This document shows positions 37,463 through 47,452 of a DNA stretch of 64,000 nt, one piece after another. The stretch covers positions 62,001-126,000 of the forward strand of contig NZ_CABHXX010000095.1 of assembly GCF_902170565.1 (NCBI RefSeq), written 5' to 3'. A model generated the notes under the pieces. It saw only the letters and a program-made list of their open reading frames with translations. It was not told the DNA's origin and did not search any database. The DNA comes from Yersinia thracica (lineage in GTDB: Bacteria > Pseudomonadota > Gammaproteobacteria > Enterobacterales > Enterobacteriaceae). Positions within the stretch are counted from its first letter, which is position 1. Every line of letters starts with the position of its first letter. Position numbers and translations under genes: made by a program.

Positions 37463-38575
37463 ATGCAGTTCAGTAGACGTCAGCGCCGATGGCTTATCGC
37501 AATTACCGTTTTCATTATTGGCGGTTTTTTCATTATCAGGCACCTTATGGCGCCAATACCGGTTGAATTTCAAACGGTAAAAGTGGCTAACCGTGACCTG
37601 CAACAGAATGTATTGGCAACCGGTAAACTTGATGCGGTACGCAAAGTTGATGTGGGTGCTCAGGTGAGTGGCCAGTTAGAAAAGCTGTATGTGGAAATTG
37701 GCGATCAAGTCAAGCAAGGGCAATTGCTGGCGATGATTGATCCGCAACAGGCGCAGAACCAAATCAAAGAAGTGGAAGCGACATTACAGGATTTGAATGC
37801 GCAGTTGGGGCAAGCGAAAGCTGAGCTGCAATTGGCTACAGTAACCCTGCGTCGTCAGCAAGATTTGGCGAAGTTACAGGTGGTGTCACGCCAAGATTTG
37901 GATCAGGCGAGCACGACACTGGCAGTGAAAAAAGCGCAAGTTGAGACCATTAATGCGCAAATTAATAAAGCCAAAGCTAGTTTGGATACTGCCAATATTA
38001 ATTTGGACTATACCAAAATTTCGGCTCCGATGGACGGCGATGTGGTGCAAATCACCACTTTACAAGGCCAAACCGTCATTGCCGCGCAGCAGGCACCTAA
38101 CATTCTGACGCTAGCGGATATGAGCACTATGCTGGTGAATGCACAGGTCTCGGAAGCCGACGTGATCCACTTAAAACCCGGCATGAAAGCCTCGTTCACG
38201 GTTTTGGGTGATCCTGGAAAGCACTTTGATGGGGTATTAAAAGACATCCAGCCTACACCGGAAAAGGTCAATGACGCGATTTTCTATTCTGCGCGTTTTG
38301 AAGTGCCTAACCCAGATCGATTATTGCGATTGCAAATGACCGCGCAAGTATCGATTCAGCTGGCGAATGTTTCGCAGGCAATAGTTATCCCATTATCGGC
38401 ATTAAGTGATGAACTGGGAACTCATCGCTATCAAGTCGCGGTACTGAAAGACGGCAAAGAAGAAAAACGCGAAGTCACTATTGGCATCCGTAATAACGTC
38501 GATGCGCAGGTTATTTCCGGTTTGAGCGTGGGTGAGGAAGTCATTGTTAGCCGCGGCGGCACGGAGGATGCGTAA
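37463..38575 (+). CDS. macA: Macrolide efflux periplasmic adaptor MacA
   Basis: Membrane-fusion subunit of the MacAB-TolC pump. From the chosen ATG ([10 protein letters not shown]) it is 370 residues. It has one N-terminal membrane anchor ([19 protein letters not shown]), the biotinyl-lipoyl halves ([20 protein letters not shown] and [15 protein letters not shown]), a coiled-coil hairpin (about residues 90-170, rich in Gln, Ala and Lys), then beta-barrel and membrane-proximal domains. The earlier ATG at 37397 would add 22 residues not found in E. coli MacA; AAGGAAGG lies 11 bases before 37463. The stop overlaps the macB ATG by one base. Confidence 0.9.
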   Translation: MQFSRRQRRWLIAITVFIIGGFFIIRHLMAPIPVEFQTVKVANRDLQQNVLATGKLDAVRKVDVGAQVSGQLEKLYVEIGDQVKQGQLLAMIDPQQAQNQIKEVEATLQDLNAQLGQAKAELQLATVTLRRQQDLAKLQVVSRQDLDQASTTLAVKKAQVETINAQINKAKASLDTANINLDYTKISAPMDGDVVQITTLQGQTVIAAQQAPNILTLADMSTMLVNAQVSEADVIHLKPGMKASFTVLGDPGKHFDGVLKDIQPTPEKVNDAIFYSARFEVPNPDRLLRLQMTAQVSIQLANVSQAIVIPLSALSDELGTHRYQVAVLKDGKEEKREVTIGIRNNVDAQVISGLSVGEEVIVSRGGTEDA

Positions 38576-40524
38576 TGACGGCATTGCTTGAATTAAAAGG
38601 CATCCGTCGTAGCTATCAGTCCGGCGAAGAAACTGTTGATGTATTGCAGGATGTCTCACTGACTATCAATGCAGGTGAGCTGGTGGCGATTATTGGTGCT
38701 TCTGGCTCAGGTAAATCGACACTGATGAACATCCTCGGCTGTCTGGACAAACCGAGTGCAGGTGTTTATCGGGTGGCAGGGCAAGATGTCGCGGCCTTAG
38801 ATAATGACGCACTAGCGGCACTGCGCCGTGAGCATTTCGGTTTCATTTTCCAGCGTTATCACCTGTTACCTCATCTGAGTGCGGCCCATAATGTTGAAGT
38901 CCCCGCGGTCTATGCTGGTTTGGGTAAAAATGAACGCCGCGAGCGAGCGAACATGCTGTTAACCCGGTTGGGGCTGGGGGATCGCGTGAGTTATCAGCCC
39001 AATCAGCTATCTGGCGGGCAACAACAGCGCGTCAGTATTGCCCGAGCCTTGATGAATGGTGGCCAGGTTATTCTTGCCGATGAGCCAACAGGGGCGCTGG
39101 ATAGCCATTCCAGTGTTGAAGTCATGGCCATATTAAAACAGCTTCAGCAGCAGGGGCACACGGTCATTATTGTTACCCATGACCCCACTGTTGCGGCTCA
39201 GGCTGAGCGGATTATTGAAATCAAAGATGGCCGCATTATGGCCGATTCTGGTTCGAAAACCACGTCAAACGCTGGCACTTCCGATGCAATTAGCCTGACA
39301 CCACCGGCACCTTCATGGCAACAATTAGCGGGGCGTTTCCGTGAGGCGCTATTAATGGCCTGGCGCGCAATGTCGGCCAATAAAATGCGTACCGCCCTGA
39401 CTATGTTAGGCATCATTATTGGTATTGCCTCGGTTGTTTCCATATTGGTGGTTGGGGACGCGGCTAAACAACTGGTGCTGGCGGATATCAGGGCTATAGG
39501 GACTAACACGATTGATATCTATCCCGGTAAAGACTTTGGCGACGATGACCCCAGTACCCGGCAGGCATTGGTTTATGACGATATGACTGCGCTAAAAGCA
39601 CAGTCTTACGTCAATGCGGTGTCCCCGACTATCGCCGGCAGTATGCGGTTGCGTTATGGCAATATTGATGTGGCGGCCAGTGTCTCGGGGGTTAGTGAAC
39701 AATATTTCCGGGTATATGGCATGAAGCTTGAACAAGGTACTGCCATCACCCGCGAGCAGGTTGAGCGTCAGTCACAAGTGGTGGTTATTGACCGCAATAC
39801 GCAACGTCGGCTGTTTCCTCACCTCAAAGAGGTGGTGGGGCAAGTGATATTGATTGGCAATATGCCCGCTACAATCGTGGGTGTGGTGGAAGAAAAACAA
39901 TCCATGTTTGGCAGCAGCAAAGCGCTGCGGGTATGGGTGCCCTATAGCACCATGGCGAGCCGGCTGATGGGCCGTTCCTACTTTGATTCGATCACTATTC
40001 GGATTAAAGAAGGCTATAACAGTAAAGAAGCCGAACAGCAGTTGGTTAGGTTGCTAACCATGCGCCATGGTAAAAAGGATATATTTACCTACAACATGGA
40101 TAGCTTGCTGAAAACCGCAGAGCAAACTACCCGCACCATGCAGTTGTTCCTTACATTAGTGGCTGTTATTTCACTGGTGGTCGGTGGGATTGGTGTGATG
40201 AATATTATGTTAGTCTCGGTAACTGAACGTACCCGAGAAATAGGTATCCGCATGGCGGTAGGCGCGCGATCCAGTGATGTTATGCAGCAATTTCTCATAG
40301 AGGCTATTCTGGTCTGCCTGGTAGGGGGAGCACTCGGTATCTCGCTATCTTTCGCCATTGGCCTTATTGTAGAGATGTTTTTACCTAACTGGCAAATTGC
40401 TTTCCCGCCAATGGCATTGTTCAGTGCGTTTTTGTGTTCAACTGTGATAGGGGTTGTATTCGGCTATTTACCGGCGCGCAGCGCTGCTCGGCTAAACCCT
40501 ATTGATGCATTAGCGCGTGAATAG
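38575..40524 (+). CDS. macB: Macrolide export ATP-binding/permease MacB
   Basis: Inner-membrane mechanotransmission ABC protein, 649 residues. The N-terminal ATPase has Walker A GASGSGKST near 41-49, FIFQRYHLLPHL, the signature [15 protein letters not shown], and Walker B VILADEPTGALDS. The first membrane helix is at about 280 (TALTMLGIIIGIASVVSILVVG). A large periplasmic domain follows, then three helices at the C-terminus including the FtsX-type GGIGVMNIMLVSVTERTREIGIRMAVGA. With MacA and TolC it exports macrolides, and in enterobacteria heat-stable enterotoxin II or protoporphyrin. It is co-translated with macA. Confidence 0.95.
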   Translation: MTALLELKGIRRSYQSGEETVDVLQDVSLTINAGELVAIIGASGSGKSTLMNILGCLDKPSAGVYRVAGQDVAALDNDALAALRREHFGFIFQRYHLLPHLSAAHNVEVPAVYAGLGKNERRERANMLLTRLGLGDRVSYQPNQLSGGQQQRVSIARALMNGGQVILADEPTGALDSHSSVEVMAILKQLQQQGHTVIIVTHDPTVAAQAERIIEIKDGRIMADSGSKTTSNAGTSDAISLTPPAPSWQQLAGRFREALLMAWRAMSANKMRTALTMLGIIIGIASVVSILVVGDAAKQLVLADIRAIGTNTIDIYPGKDFGDDDPSTRQALVYDDMTALKAQSYVNAVSPTIAGSMRLRYGNIDVAASVSGVSEQYFRVYGMKLEQGTAITREQVERQSQVVVIDRNTQRRLFPHLKEVVGQVILIGNMPATIVGVVEEKQSMFGSSKALRVWVPYSTMASRLMGRSYFDSITIRIKEGYNSKEAEQQLVRLLTMRHGKKDIFTYNMDSLLKTAEQTTRTMQLFLTLVAVISLVVGGIGVMNIMLVSVTERTREIGIRMAVGARSSDVMQQFLIEAILVCLVGGALGISLSFAIGLIVEMFLPNWQIAFPPMALFSAFLCSTVIGVVFGYLPARSAARLNPIDALARE

Positions 40525-40581
40525 ATTGGTCTGAGGATTGATCTTGGTTTATATGGCCGCATATTAGAAGTGTTGGAAATA

Positions 40582-40612
40582 AAAATGCCAGTCATTATTT
40601 GGCTGGCATTTT
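40582..40612. terminator. Bidirectional terminator between macB and cspD
   Basis: AAAATGCCAG (40582-40591) and CTGGCATTTT (40603-40612) form a perfect 10-bp stem with A and T tracts on both sides, between two convergent genes. Confidence 0.8.
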
Positions 40613-40721
40613 GAACCGTTATTGATGTTGCAATGCAATAAGTTGCGTTGAAAATACCTTTATCACCAGAGGGTTAGGTGATGGTGTGCACCAAGGTGCT
40701 TAGGAAGGTAAGTGTGCCGTG

Positions 40722-40979
40722 TTAGGCCAATACAGCGAGTTCCTGCGGTACGGCTTCTTGCAATATCACATCCAGCCCGAGTGGAACAATCAGGCTGGCA
40801 TGGTTCCCTTTTGGCCCCTCATGGACATCAAAGTTAACCATCTGGCCCGCTTTTAACGTTCGATATCCATCCATCTGGATAGTTGAATAGTGAGCGAATA
40901 TATCTTCGCCGCCGCCCTCAGGGCAAATGAAGCCAAAACCTTTGGCATTGTTGAACCATTTAACAGTACCCGTCTCCAT
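40722..40979 (-). CDS. cspD: Cold-shock-like protein CspD
   Basis: Single-stranded DNA-binding inhibitor of replication that is induced in stationary phase rather than by cold. The 85-residue product has the cold-shock domain with RNP1 KGFGFI and RNP2 DIFAHY. It begins METGTVKWFNNAKGFGFICPEG and has a short C-terminal tail beyond the domain, as in E. coli CspD. It is divergent from clpSA as in E. coli, where CspD is a Lon substrate. Confidence 0.95.
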   Translation of the reverse strand: METGTVKWFNNAKGFGFICPEGGGEDIFAHYSTIQMDGYRTLKAGQMVNFDVHEGPKGNHASLIVPLGLDVILQEAVPQELAVLA

Positions 40980-41338
40980 ACTTCTAGGTTCCTCGCAAGG
41001 CTATTTTAGTTCGAGATGAGGTAATAACTGGTTAAAGTGAGCGCGAATTGGTTAAAACTCCAACAGCTCACGAAAATACACTTTAGTGGAAATGGCCTTA
41101 ACGTCAAGAGGGCGGCTTTTGTCAATGCGGGGCAGTTCTTCAAAGTTTGATGTAGCTAACGCTATTGTCTTTATTTGGATACAATTTGACCGTTATTAAG
41201 GTAAAAATGCCGACTTCTTTCTCTGGCGGCGTTATGGCATAAGTGATGTTAAAATAATAATAGATATCTGCATGAAATGGTCTTATAACCGGAGTGAGGT
41301 ATTGCTCCTGTGTGGTTCAGTGAAACGATGGGCAGGTA
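40980..41338. other. Divergent promoter region between cspD and clpS
   Basis: About 360 bp with no gene. It must carry the cspD promoter on the minus strand and the clpSA promoter on the plus strand. I see no strong palindrome or known operator. Confidence 0.5.
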
Positions 41339-41659
41339 ATGGGTAAGAACAACGACTGGCTGAATTTTGAACATTTAGTCAAAGATAAACAAATCGAGGC
41401 GCTCAAACCGCCGTCTATGTATAAAGTGATACTTAACAACGACGATTACACACCGATGGAATTTGTGATTGACGTTCTGCAAAAGTTCTTTTCTTATGAT
41501 ATTGAACGCGCAACACAACTGATGCTCAATGTGCATTATCAAGGAAAGGCGATTTGTGGTGTTTTTACTGCCGAGGTGGCAGAAACAAAAGTCGCACATG
41601 TAAATCAATACGCCAGGGAGAACGAGCATCCGTTGCTTTGTACGCTGGAAAAAGCCTGA
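41339..41659 (+). CDS. clpS: ATP-dependent Clp protease adaptor ClpS
   Basis: N-recognin that delivers N-end-rule substrates to ClpAP. The 106 residues have a flexible N-terminus, the core [29 protein letters not shown] with the Asp residues that hold the substrate alpha-amino group, and the conserved histidine in [13 protein letters not shown]. The end [26 protein letters not shown] matches the family. clpA begins 25 bp further on, so adaptor and unfoldase are one operon. Confidence 0.96.
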   Translation: MGKNNDWLNFEHLVKDKQIEALKPPSMYKVILNNDDYTPMEFVIDVLQKFFSYDIERATQLMLNVHYQGKAICGVFTAEVAETKVAHVNQYARENEHPLLCTLEKA

Positions 41660-41684
41660 TTAAGGCAACTATTGGGAGGTGCCT

Positions 41685-43961
41685 ATGCTCAATCAAGAAC
41701 TTGAACTCAGTCTCAACATGGCTTTCGCCAGAGCGCGTGAGCACAGACACGAGTTTATGACCGTGGAGCACCTGTTGCTGGCATTGCTGAGCAATCCAGC
41801 CGCGCGGGAAGCGCTGGAGGCGTGTTCAGTTGATCTGGTGGCATTACGCCAGGAACTGGAAGCGTTTATCGAACAAACCACACCGACTTTACCGGTCAGT
41901 GAAGAAGAGCGTGACACCCAGCCGACGCTCAGTTTCCAACGCGTGTTACAGCGTGCGGTCTTCCACGTCCAATCATCAGGGCGTAATGAAGTCACCGGTG
42001 CTAACGTATTGGTTGCCATCTTCAGTGAACAAGAATCCCAGGCGGCCTATCTGCTGCGCAAGCATGATGTTAGTCGTCTGGATGTAGTGAACTTTATTTC
42101 CCACGGCGCCCGTAAGGACGAACCGGGTCAGGCACCGAATACAGAAAACCCGGTGAATGAAGAGCAGGCAGGAGGGGAAGACCGTATGGAGAACTTCACC
42201 ACCAATCTGAATCAACTGGCCCGTGTTGGCGGCATTGACCCACTTATCGGTCGTGATAAAGAGTTGGAACGTGCTATTCAGGTATTATGCCGCCGGCGTA
42301 AAAATAACCCGCTGCTCGTGGGGGAATCTGGTGTCGGTAAAACTGCTATTGCCGAAGGTTTGGCTTGGCGTATCGTGCAGGGCGATGTTCCTGAAGTCAT
42401 GTCAGAGTGCACATTATATTCATTGGATATTGGGTCACTTTTGGCCGGAACCAAATATCGTGGCGATTTTGAAAAACGCTTCAAGGCGCTACTGAAACAG
42501 TTGGAAAATGACAAAGATAGCATCCTGTTTATTGATGAAATTCATACCATTATCGGTGCGGGAGCCGCCTCTGGTGGGCAAGTAGATGCTGCTAACCTGA
42601 TTAAACCACTGCTTTCCAGTGGCAAAATTCGGGTCATTGGCTCCACCACTTATCAGGAATTCAGCAATATCTTTGAAAAAGATCGTGCGCTGGCTCGGCG
42701 TTTCCAAAAAATTGATATTACTGAGCCGACGCCGGAAGAAACTGTTCAGATTATCAATGGCCTGAAACCGAAATATGAAGCGCATCATGATGTGCGCTAT
42801 ACCGCGAAAGCGATCCGCGCAGCGGTGGAGTTATCGGTTAAATATATTAATGACCGTCACTTGCCGGATAAAGCCATTGATGTGATTGATGAGGCGGGTG
42901 CTCGTAGCCGCTTAATGCCAGTCAACAAACGCAAGAAAACGGTCAATGTGTCGGATATCGAATCTGTAGTTGCCCGTATCGCTCGTATTCCAGAGAAAAC
43001 GGTGTCTGCCAGTGACCGAGATGTGCTGAAAAACCTGAGCGACCGCTTGAATATGCTGGTATTTGGTCAGGATAAAGCTATTGAGGCGTTATCTGAGGCC
43101 ATTAAAATGAGCCGCGCGGGCTTGGGCCATGAGCACAAACCTGTCGGGTCATTCCTGTTTGCAGGCCCAACTGGGGTCGGTAAAACAGAAGTCACAGTGC
43201 AATTGGCCAAAGCGCTCGACATCGAACTGCTACGCTTTGATATGTCAGAATATATGGAGCGTCATACGGTTAGCCGCCTGATTGGTGCGCCTCCGGGGTA
43301 TGTTGGTTACGATCAAGGTGGTCTATTGACTGATGCGGTTATCAAACATCCTCATGCAGTCCTGCTGTTGGATGAAATTGAAAAGGCGCACCCGGACGTG
43401 TTTAACCTGCTATTGCAGGTGATGGATAACGGGACTCTGACGGATAACAATGGTCGTAAAGCCGATTTCCGTAATGTTATTCTGGTGATGACGACCAACG
43501 CGGGTGTGCGCGAAACGCAGCGAACTTCCATTGGTTTTAAACAGCAGGATAACAGCACTGACGCGCTGGAAGAGATCAAAAAAGTGTTTACTCCGGAGTT
43601 CCGTAACCGGTTAGATAACATCATTTGGTTCAACCACTTGTCACCAGCTGTTATTCAGCAAGTTGTTGATAAATTTATTGTTGAGTTGCAGGCGCAATTA
43701 GATGCTAAAGGTGTGTCACTGGAAGTTAGTGAAGAAGCTCGTAATTGGTTATCTGATAAAGGCTACGACAAGGCGATGGGTGCGCGGCCAATGGCTCGGG
43801 TGATTCAGGAAAACCTGAAGAAACCACTGGCAAACGAGTTGTTGTTCGGCTCTTTGGTTGATGGTGGTTCGGTCACGGTTGGGCTGGATAAAGAAAAACA
43901 GCAGTTGGCTTATGAGTTCCAAAGTGCGCAAAAACGCAAAACTGAAGGTGCCGTTCACTAA
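41685..43961 (+). CDS. clpA: ATP-dependent Clp protease ATP-binding subunit ClpA
   Basis: Hexameric unfoldase that feeds ClpP. From ATG 41685 (MLNQELELSLNMAFARAREH, as in E. coli) it is 758 residues; an in-frame GTG at 41679 adds two residues but lies within the GGGAGGT ribosome site. The N-domain (1-145) binds ClpS. D1 has Walker A GESGVGKT near 214 and IDEIHTIIGAG; D2 has Walker A GPTGVGKT near 494 and LLLDEIEKAHPDV. The pore loop KYRGDFEKR and the ClpP-contact region with the IGL-type loop (here SIGFKQQDN, with phenylalanine in place of leucine) are visible. Confidence 0.96.
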   Translation: MLNQELELSLNMAFARAREHRHEFMTVEHLLLALLSNPAAREALEACSVDLVALRQELEAFIEQTTPTLPVSEEERDTQPTLSFQRVLQRAVFHVQSSGRNEVTGANVLVAIFSEQESQAAYLLRKHDVSRLDVVNFISHGARKDEPGQAPNTENPVNEEQAGGEDRMENFTTNLNQLARVGGIDPLIGRDKELERAIQVLCRRRKNNPLLVGESGVGKTAIAEGLAWRIVQGDVPEVMSECTLYSLDIGSLLAGTKYRGDFEKRFKALLKQLENDKDSILFIDEIHTIIGAGAASGGQVDAANLIKPLLSSGKIRVIGSTTYQEFSNIFEKDRALARRFQKIDITEPTPEETVQIINGLKPKYEAHHDVRYTAKAIRAAVELSVKYINDRHLPDKAIDVIDEAGARSRLMPVNKRKKTVNVSDIESVVARIARIPEKTVSASDRDVLKNLSDRLNMLVFGQDKAIEALSEAIKMSRAGLGHEHKPVGSFLFAGPTGVGKTEVTVQLAKALDIELLRFDMSEYMERHTVSRLIGAPPGYVGYDQGGLLTDAVIKHPHAVLLLDEIEKAHPDVFNLLLQVMDNGTLTDNNGRKADFRNVILVMTTNAGVRETQRTSIGFKQQDNSTDALEEIKKVFTPEFRNRLDNIIWFNHLSPAVIQQVVDKFIVELQAQLDAKGVSLEVSEEARNWLSDKGYDKAMGARPMARVIQENLKKPLANELLFGSLVDGGSVTVGLDKEKQQLAYEFQSAQKRKTEGAVH

Positions 43962-44010
43962 GTTAGCCAGTCGCTAACTTTGCGGAAGCTTCAAATTAAG
44001 AGCGAAATAA

Positions 44011-44045
44011 AGGGCGATAAGCTAGTTTAGCTATCGCCCTTTTTA
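44011..44045 (+). terminator. Intrinsic terminator of clpSA
   Basis: AGGGCGATA plus AGCTA pairs with TAGCT plus ATCGCCCT in a long stem (44011-44040), followed by five T. It lies 50 bp after the clpA stop. Confidence 0.85.
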
Positions 44046-44118
44046 TTTCTTTGCACATTTTGCTTTTATTTGTGTGGTGAATAAATGCACTAAATCGACA
44101 AATAAAAGAAAACGCAAA

Positions 44119-44146
44119 ACGCCCTAGCCATAAATGGGAAGGGCGT
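44119..44146 (-). terminator. Intrinsic terminator of infA
   Basis: ACGCCCT and AGGGCGT form a stem around a 14-nt loop; on the minus strand it is followed by GTTTTGCGTTTTC. It lies about 60 bp beyond the infA stop. Confidence 0.7.
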
Positions 44147-44204
44147 CGGAGGGGGACTACATCCTCAGAGCTCGCCAGTTTTAAATTGGCGACAGATTAG
44201 CCGA

Positions 44205-44441
<237 letters not shown>

Positions 44442-44588
44442 CTACCTTAGTTTTTTACCGGCAAGATAATGCCGAAAAACCCACATTATGTAAAGAAGTG
44501 TTGGCGGTCATCGCACCATTTCAGCAAAATTAGTCTGCCGGTAAGAGGGGATAAAGCCTAATGTGGGGTTCTTTTCAGCGGTTGAGCT

Positions 44589-45299
44589 TTACTGCATCGC
44601 GGATGAAAAATTCAACGATTGCGGTAACCAGCATTCAGCCGGTAGTGGACTAAACTGGAGTTGACTCAACTGCTGCAAAAAAAAGTTTCGTGGGATCTCA
44701 ATCGCACCCAGCGACGCAGTGTGAGCGTTGAGGACCTGACAGTCAATCAGTTCTCCACCATGATGGGTAAAATGATGGCAAAAAACCATTAAAGCGCTCT
44801 TTGAGGCATTATTAGCCCAGCTAAACATGGATTCACCACAAAAGAGTGAGCCCACTGAGATACCGTACAAACCACCAACCAGTTCATTTTCCAACCAAAC
44901 CTCTACGGAATGGGCATGGCCTAATGTATGTAAATGGCAATAGGCTTGCTGTACATCATCACCAATCCAGGTTCCCTCATCACGTTGGGTGGCACAGGCG
45001 CGGACAACATCTTCAAAAGCACGGTTGATCGTAAATTGATAAGGGCAGTGGCGCAAAAAACGCCGCATACTCCGGCTGATATGTAAATCTTCTGGATACA
45101 ATACGGCGCGAGGGTCAGGTGACCACCATAAAATCATTTCCCCTGGACTGAACCAGGGAAAAATTCCCCGTTCATAGGCTGCCAGCAAACGGGGAGGGGA
45201 TAAATCCCCTCCCAAGGCCAACAATCCGTTTGGTTCGCGCAGAGCCAGCTCAGGTGAGGGGAATGCAAATGATTGAGAAGAGAGCTGTGTGATGCGCAT
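44589..45299 (-). CDS. aat: Leucyl/phenylalanyl-tRNA-protein transferase
   Basis: Adds Leu or Phe to N-terminal Lys or Arg of proteins, creating N-degrons that ClpS recognises. From the ATG at 45297-45299 (MRITQLSS) it is 236 residues, matching E. coli; the in-frame ATG at 45392 would add 31 residues without homology, while AAGGGGATTT precedes 45299. Core motifs are [47 protein letters not shown] and [16 protein letters not shown]. Its nearness to clpSA links the N-end-rule transferase with adaptor and protease. Confidence 0.95.
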   Translation of the reverse strand: MRITQLSSQSFAFPSPELALREPNGLLALGGDLSPPRLLAAYERGIFPWFSPGEMILWWSPDPRAVLYPEDLHISRSMRRFLRHCPYQFTINRAFEDVVRACATQRDEGTWIGDDVQQAYCHLHTLGHAHSVEVWLENELVGGLYGISVGSLFCGESMFSWANNASKSALMVFCHHFTHHGGELIDCQVLNAHTASLGAIEIPRNFFLQQLSQLQFSPLPAECWLPQSLNFSSAMQ

Positions 45300-45725
45300 A
45301 AATCCCCTTGGTGACTCTATACAGGCCCATCTGGGCAGACTCTTGGTACTTGATACTGCATTGTTGCTAGTAATACCCGTTACTCGCCCCACCTGCGAGT
45401 TTCACTTTTACAAGGCTTTTGTAATCCGTAATGACATTGGCTCTCGGCGCTAAGTTTCATAAGAAGTTATCACCGGTGAATCTCTTGGTTGTTCGAATTT
45501 ATCGAGATTAATCAGCCACAATTTTGAGACCCATTCTGGGATGGCATACACACTGCCCCAATCGATTTATCGTTCGCTTGGCCTGATTGCAACTTCAATG
45601 ACTTTGTCTCTGATTATTTATAACAAACCAGACTGCTTTGCTTCAGTTGTTTTACTTAATATTAGCTATGAATTGGTTGATTACCTGCCATTATTCAGTC
45701 GCATTACTCACATATAATCTTCGTA
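45300..45725. other. Intergenic region between cydC and aat
   Basis: About 425 bp with no supportable gene. It lies downstream of cydC and upstream of aat, both on the minus strand, so it should hold the aat promoter. No clear terminator or operator was found. Confidence 0.5.
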
Positions 45726-47450
45726 TTAATGCCGTTGATGGAATTGGTAGTAGCGCCCCTTGTTTTGCAATAAGCTTTGATGGCCGCCTTGCTCAACTAT
45801 TTTCCCGCCATCCATCACACAAATCCGATCCATATACTCCAATCCATACAAGCGATGAGTCACAATAATCAGACTTTTATGCTGACAGTGCTGGCGCAAT
45901 AACGTCAGAATCTGTTGTTCAGTTTCCGCATCTAACCCTTCGGTAGGTTCATCAAGGAGTAGCAGTGGCGCTGGATGTAGCAACGCACGAGCAATTCCTA
46001 AACGGCGTTGTTCACCACCAGATAATGGACGACCACCATCCCCCATCCAGGCATTTAGCCCTTCACTGTTATCTAACAAATTAGCCAAACCAACTTGCTC
46101 CAAAACAACTTTTAGTTGAGCATCGGATGCAGCAGGGTGGGCCAACAGCAGGTTTTCACGCAATGTACTGCTAAAGATATGCACCCGTTGGCTGACGACT
46201 GTCATCATTTGGCGTAGTGCAGCTTCATCATAGCTGGCTAAAGGTTTCCCATTCAGCGAGATGATGCCTTCGTTAGCATCCCATGCTCGAGTTAATAACT
46301 GCAACAGTGTAGATTTACCACAACCAGTGCGGCCCAATAGCGCAATATGCTCCCCTGCGGCCAGTGACAGCGATATATTTTGTAAAACGGGCAAGGGCTG
46401 CTGTGGGTAAGTAAAACTCAACCCTGTCACTTCTAGCGCAGCTTGTTGGGCCACTGCCGGGCCGGTAACTGGGAATGTCACTTCGGGCTTTTGTTCCATT
46501 AACTGACCAACACGAGTTGCCGACGCGATAACTTGCCCCAAGTGTTGGAAAGCGCCAGCCACAGGTAACAGAGCTTCAAAAGCTGCTAATGATGTGAAAA
46601 CAAACAAGGCCAGCAATGCCCCTGGCTGGTTGTTACCATTTATCCCCGCAGCAGCTAGCCATAAAATTAATGTCACTGTCAGACCTGAAGCGAGAATCAT
46701 TAAAGTTTGGGCTAAACCAGCCAAGGATGCTTGCTGCCTCTGACGGATCATCCAGCGCTGTTCAATGTCTTCCAATGAAGCGCGAAAACGTTGTAATGCG
46801 CCGAAAACTAACAGTTCGGCTTGGCCTTGTAGCCAAGATGTCAGTTGTGATCGATAAAGACCGCGCAGATCTGTTAAATCACGGCCAATAGGCTTACCTG
46901 CACGATAGAAAATCAATGGTACTAACAATAATAACCCAAGTAGTATTGCACCGAGTGTCAGGGCCAAATTGGCATCAATGTAACTCAGGCCAAATGTGAC
47001 GGTTGCGATGATGACAATAGCGGCAACCAGCGGTGAGATTACTCGCAGATAGAGATGATCGAGTGTGTCGACATCTGCAACCAAGCGGTTCAGCAATTCG
47101 CTTTGGCGAAAGCGAGCAATGCCAGCAGGGGAGAGGGGTAATATTTTCTGGAATGCAAAGATCCGCAGATGTGCCAGCACTCGGAATGTCGCGTCATGGC
47201 TGACAACTCGCTCGGCATAACGGCCAGCCGTGCGGATAATCGCAGCACCTCGAACACCTGCCGCAGGCAGCAGATAGTTAAAAGTATACAACCCAGCGGG
47301 GCCTGCAATCGCGGTCCCAGCCAGGAACCAGCCTGATAATGTAAGTAACCCGATACTGGCCAGTAATGTGATGATGGCCAACACAATACCCAAGCAAATC
47401 AGGAACCAATGACGGCGATACAATGCCAGAAAGGGGAGAAGTGCTCGCAT
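45726..47450 (-). CDS. cydC: Heme/thiol ABC exporter subunit CydC
   Basis: Half of the CydDC heterodimeric ABC exporter, which moves glutathione and cysteine to the periplasm and is required for assembly of cytochrome bd. The 574 residues have an N-terminal six-helix exporter domain (starting LPFLALYRRHWFLICLGIVLAIITLLASIGLL), then an ATPase with Walker A GRTGCGKST (near 372), signature LSGGEQRRLGIARALL and Walker B LLLLDEPTEGLD. It starts 2 bp after the cydD stop, so the two are co-translated. Confidence 0.95.
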   Translation of the reverse strand: MRALLPFLALYRRHWFLICLGIVLAIITLLASIGLLTLSGWFLAGTAIAGPAGLYTFNYLLPAAGVRGAAIIRTAGRYAERVVSHDATFRVLAHLRIFAFQKILPLSPAGIARFRQSELLNRLVADVDTLDHLYLRVISPLVAAIVIIATVTFGLSYIDANLALTLGAILLGLLLLVPLIFYRAGKPIGRDLTDLRGLYRSQLTSWLQGQAELLVFGALQRFRASLEDIEQRWMIRQRQQASLAGLAQTLMILASGLTVTLILWLAAAGINGNNQPGALLALFVFTSLAAFEALLPVAGAFQHLGQVIASATRVGQLMEQKPEVTFPVTGPAVAQQAALEVTGLSFTYPQQPLPVLQNISLSLAAGEHIALLGRTGCGKSTLLQLLTRAWDANEGIISLNGKPLASYDEAALRQMMTVVSQRVHIFSSTLRENLLLAHPAASDAQLKVVLEQVGLANLLDNSEGLNAWMGDGGRPLSGGEQRRLGIARALLHPAPLLLLDEPTEGLDAETEQQILTLLRQHCQHKSLIIVTHRLYGLEYMDRICVMDGGKIVEQGGHQSLLQNKGRYYQFHQRH

Positions 47451-47452
47451 GA

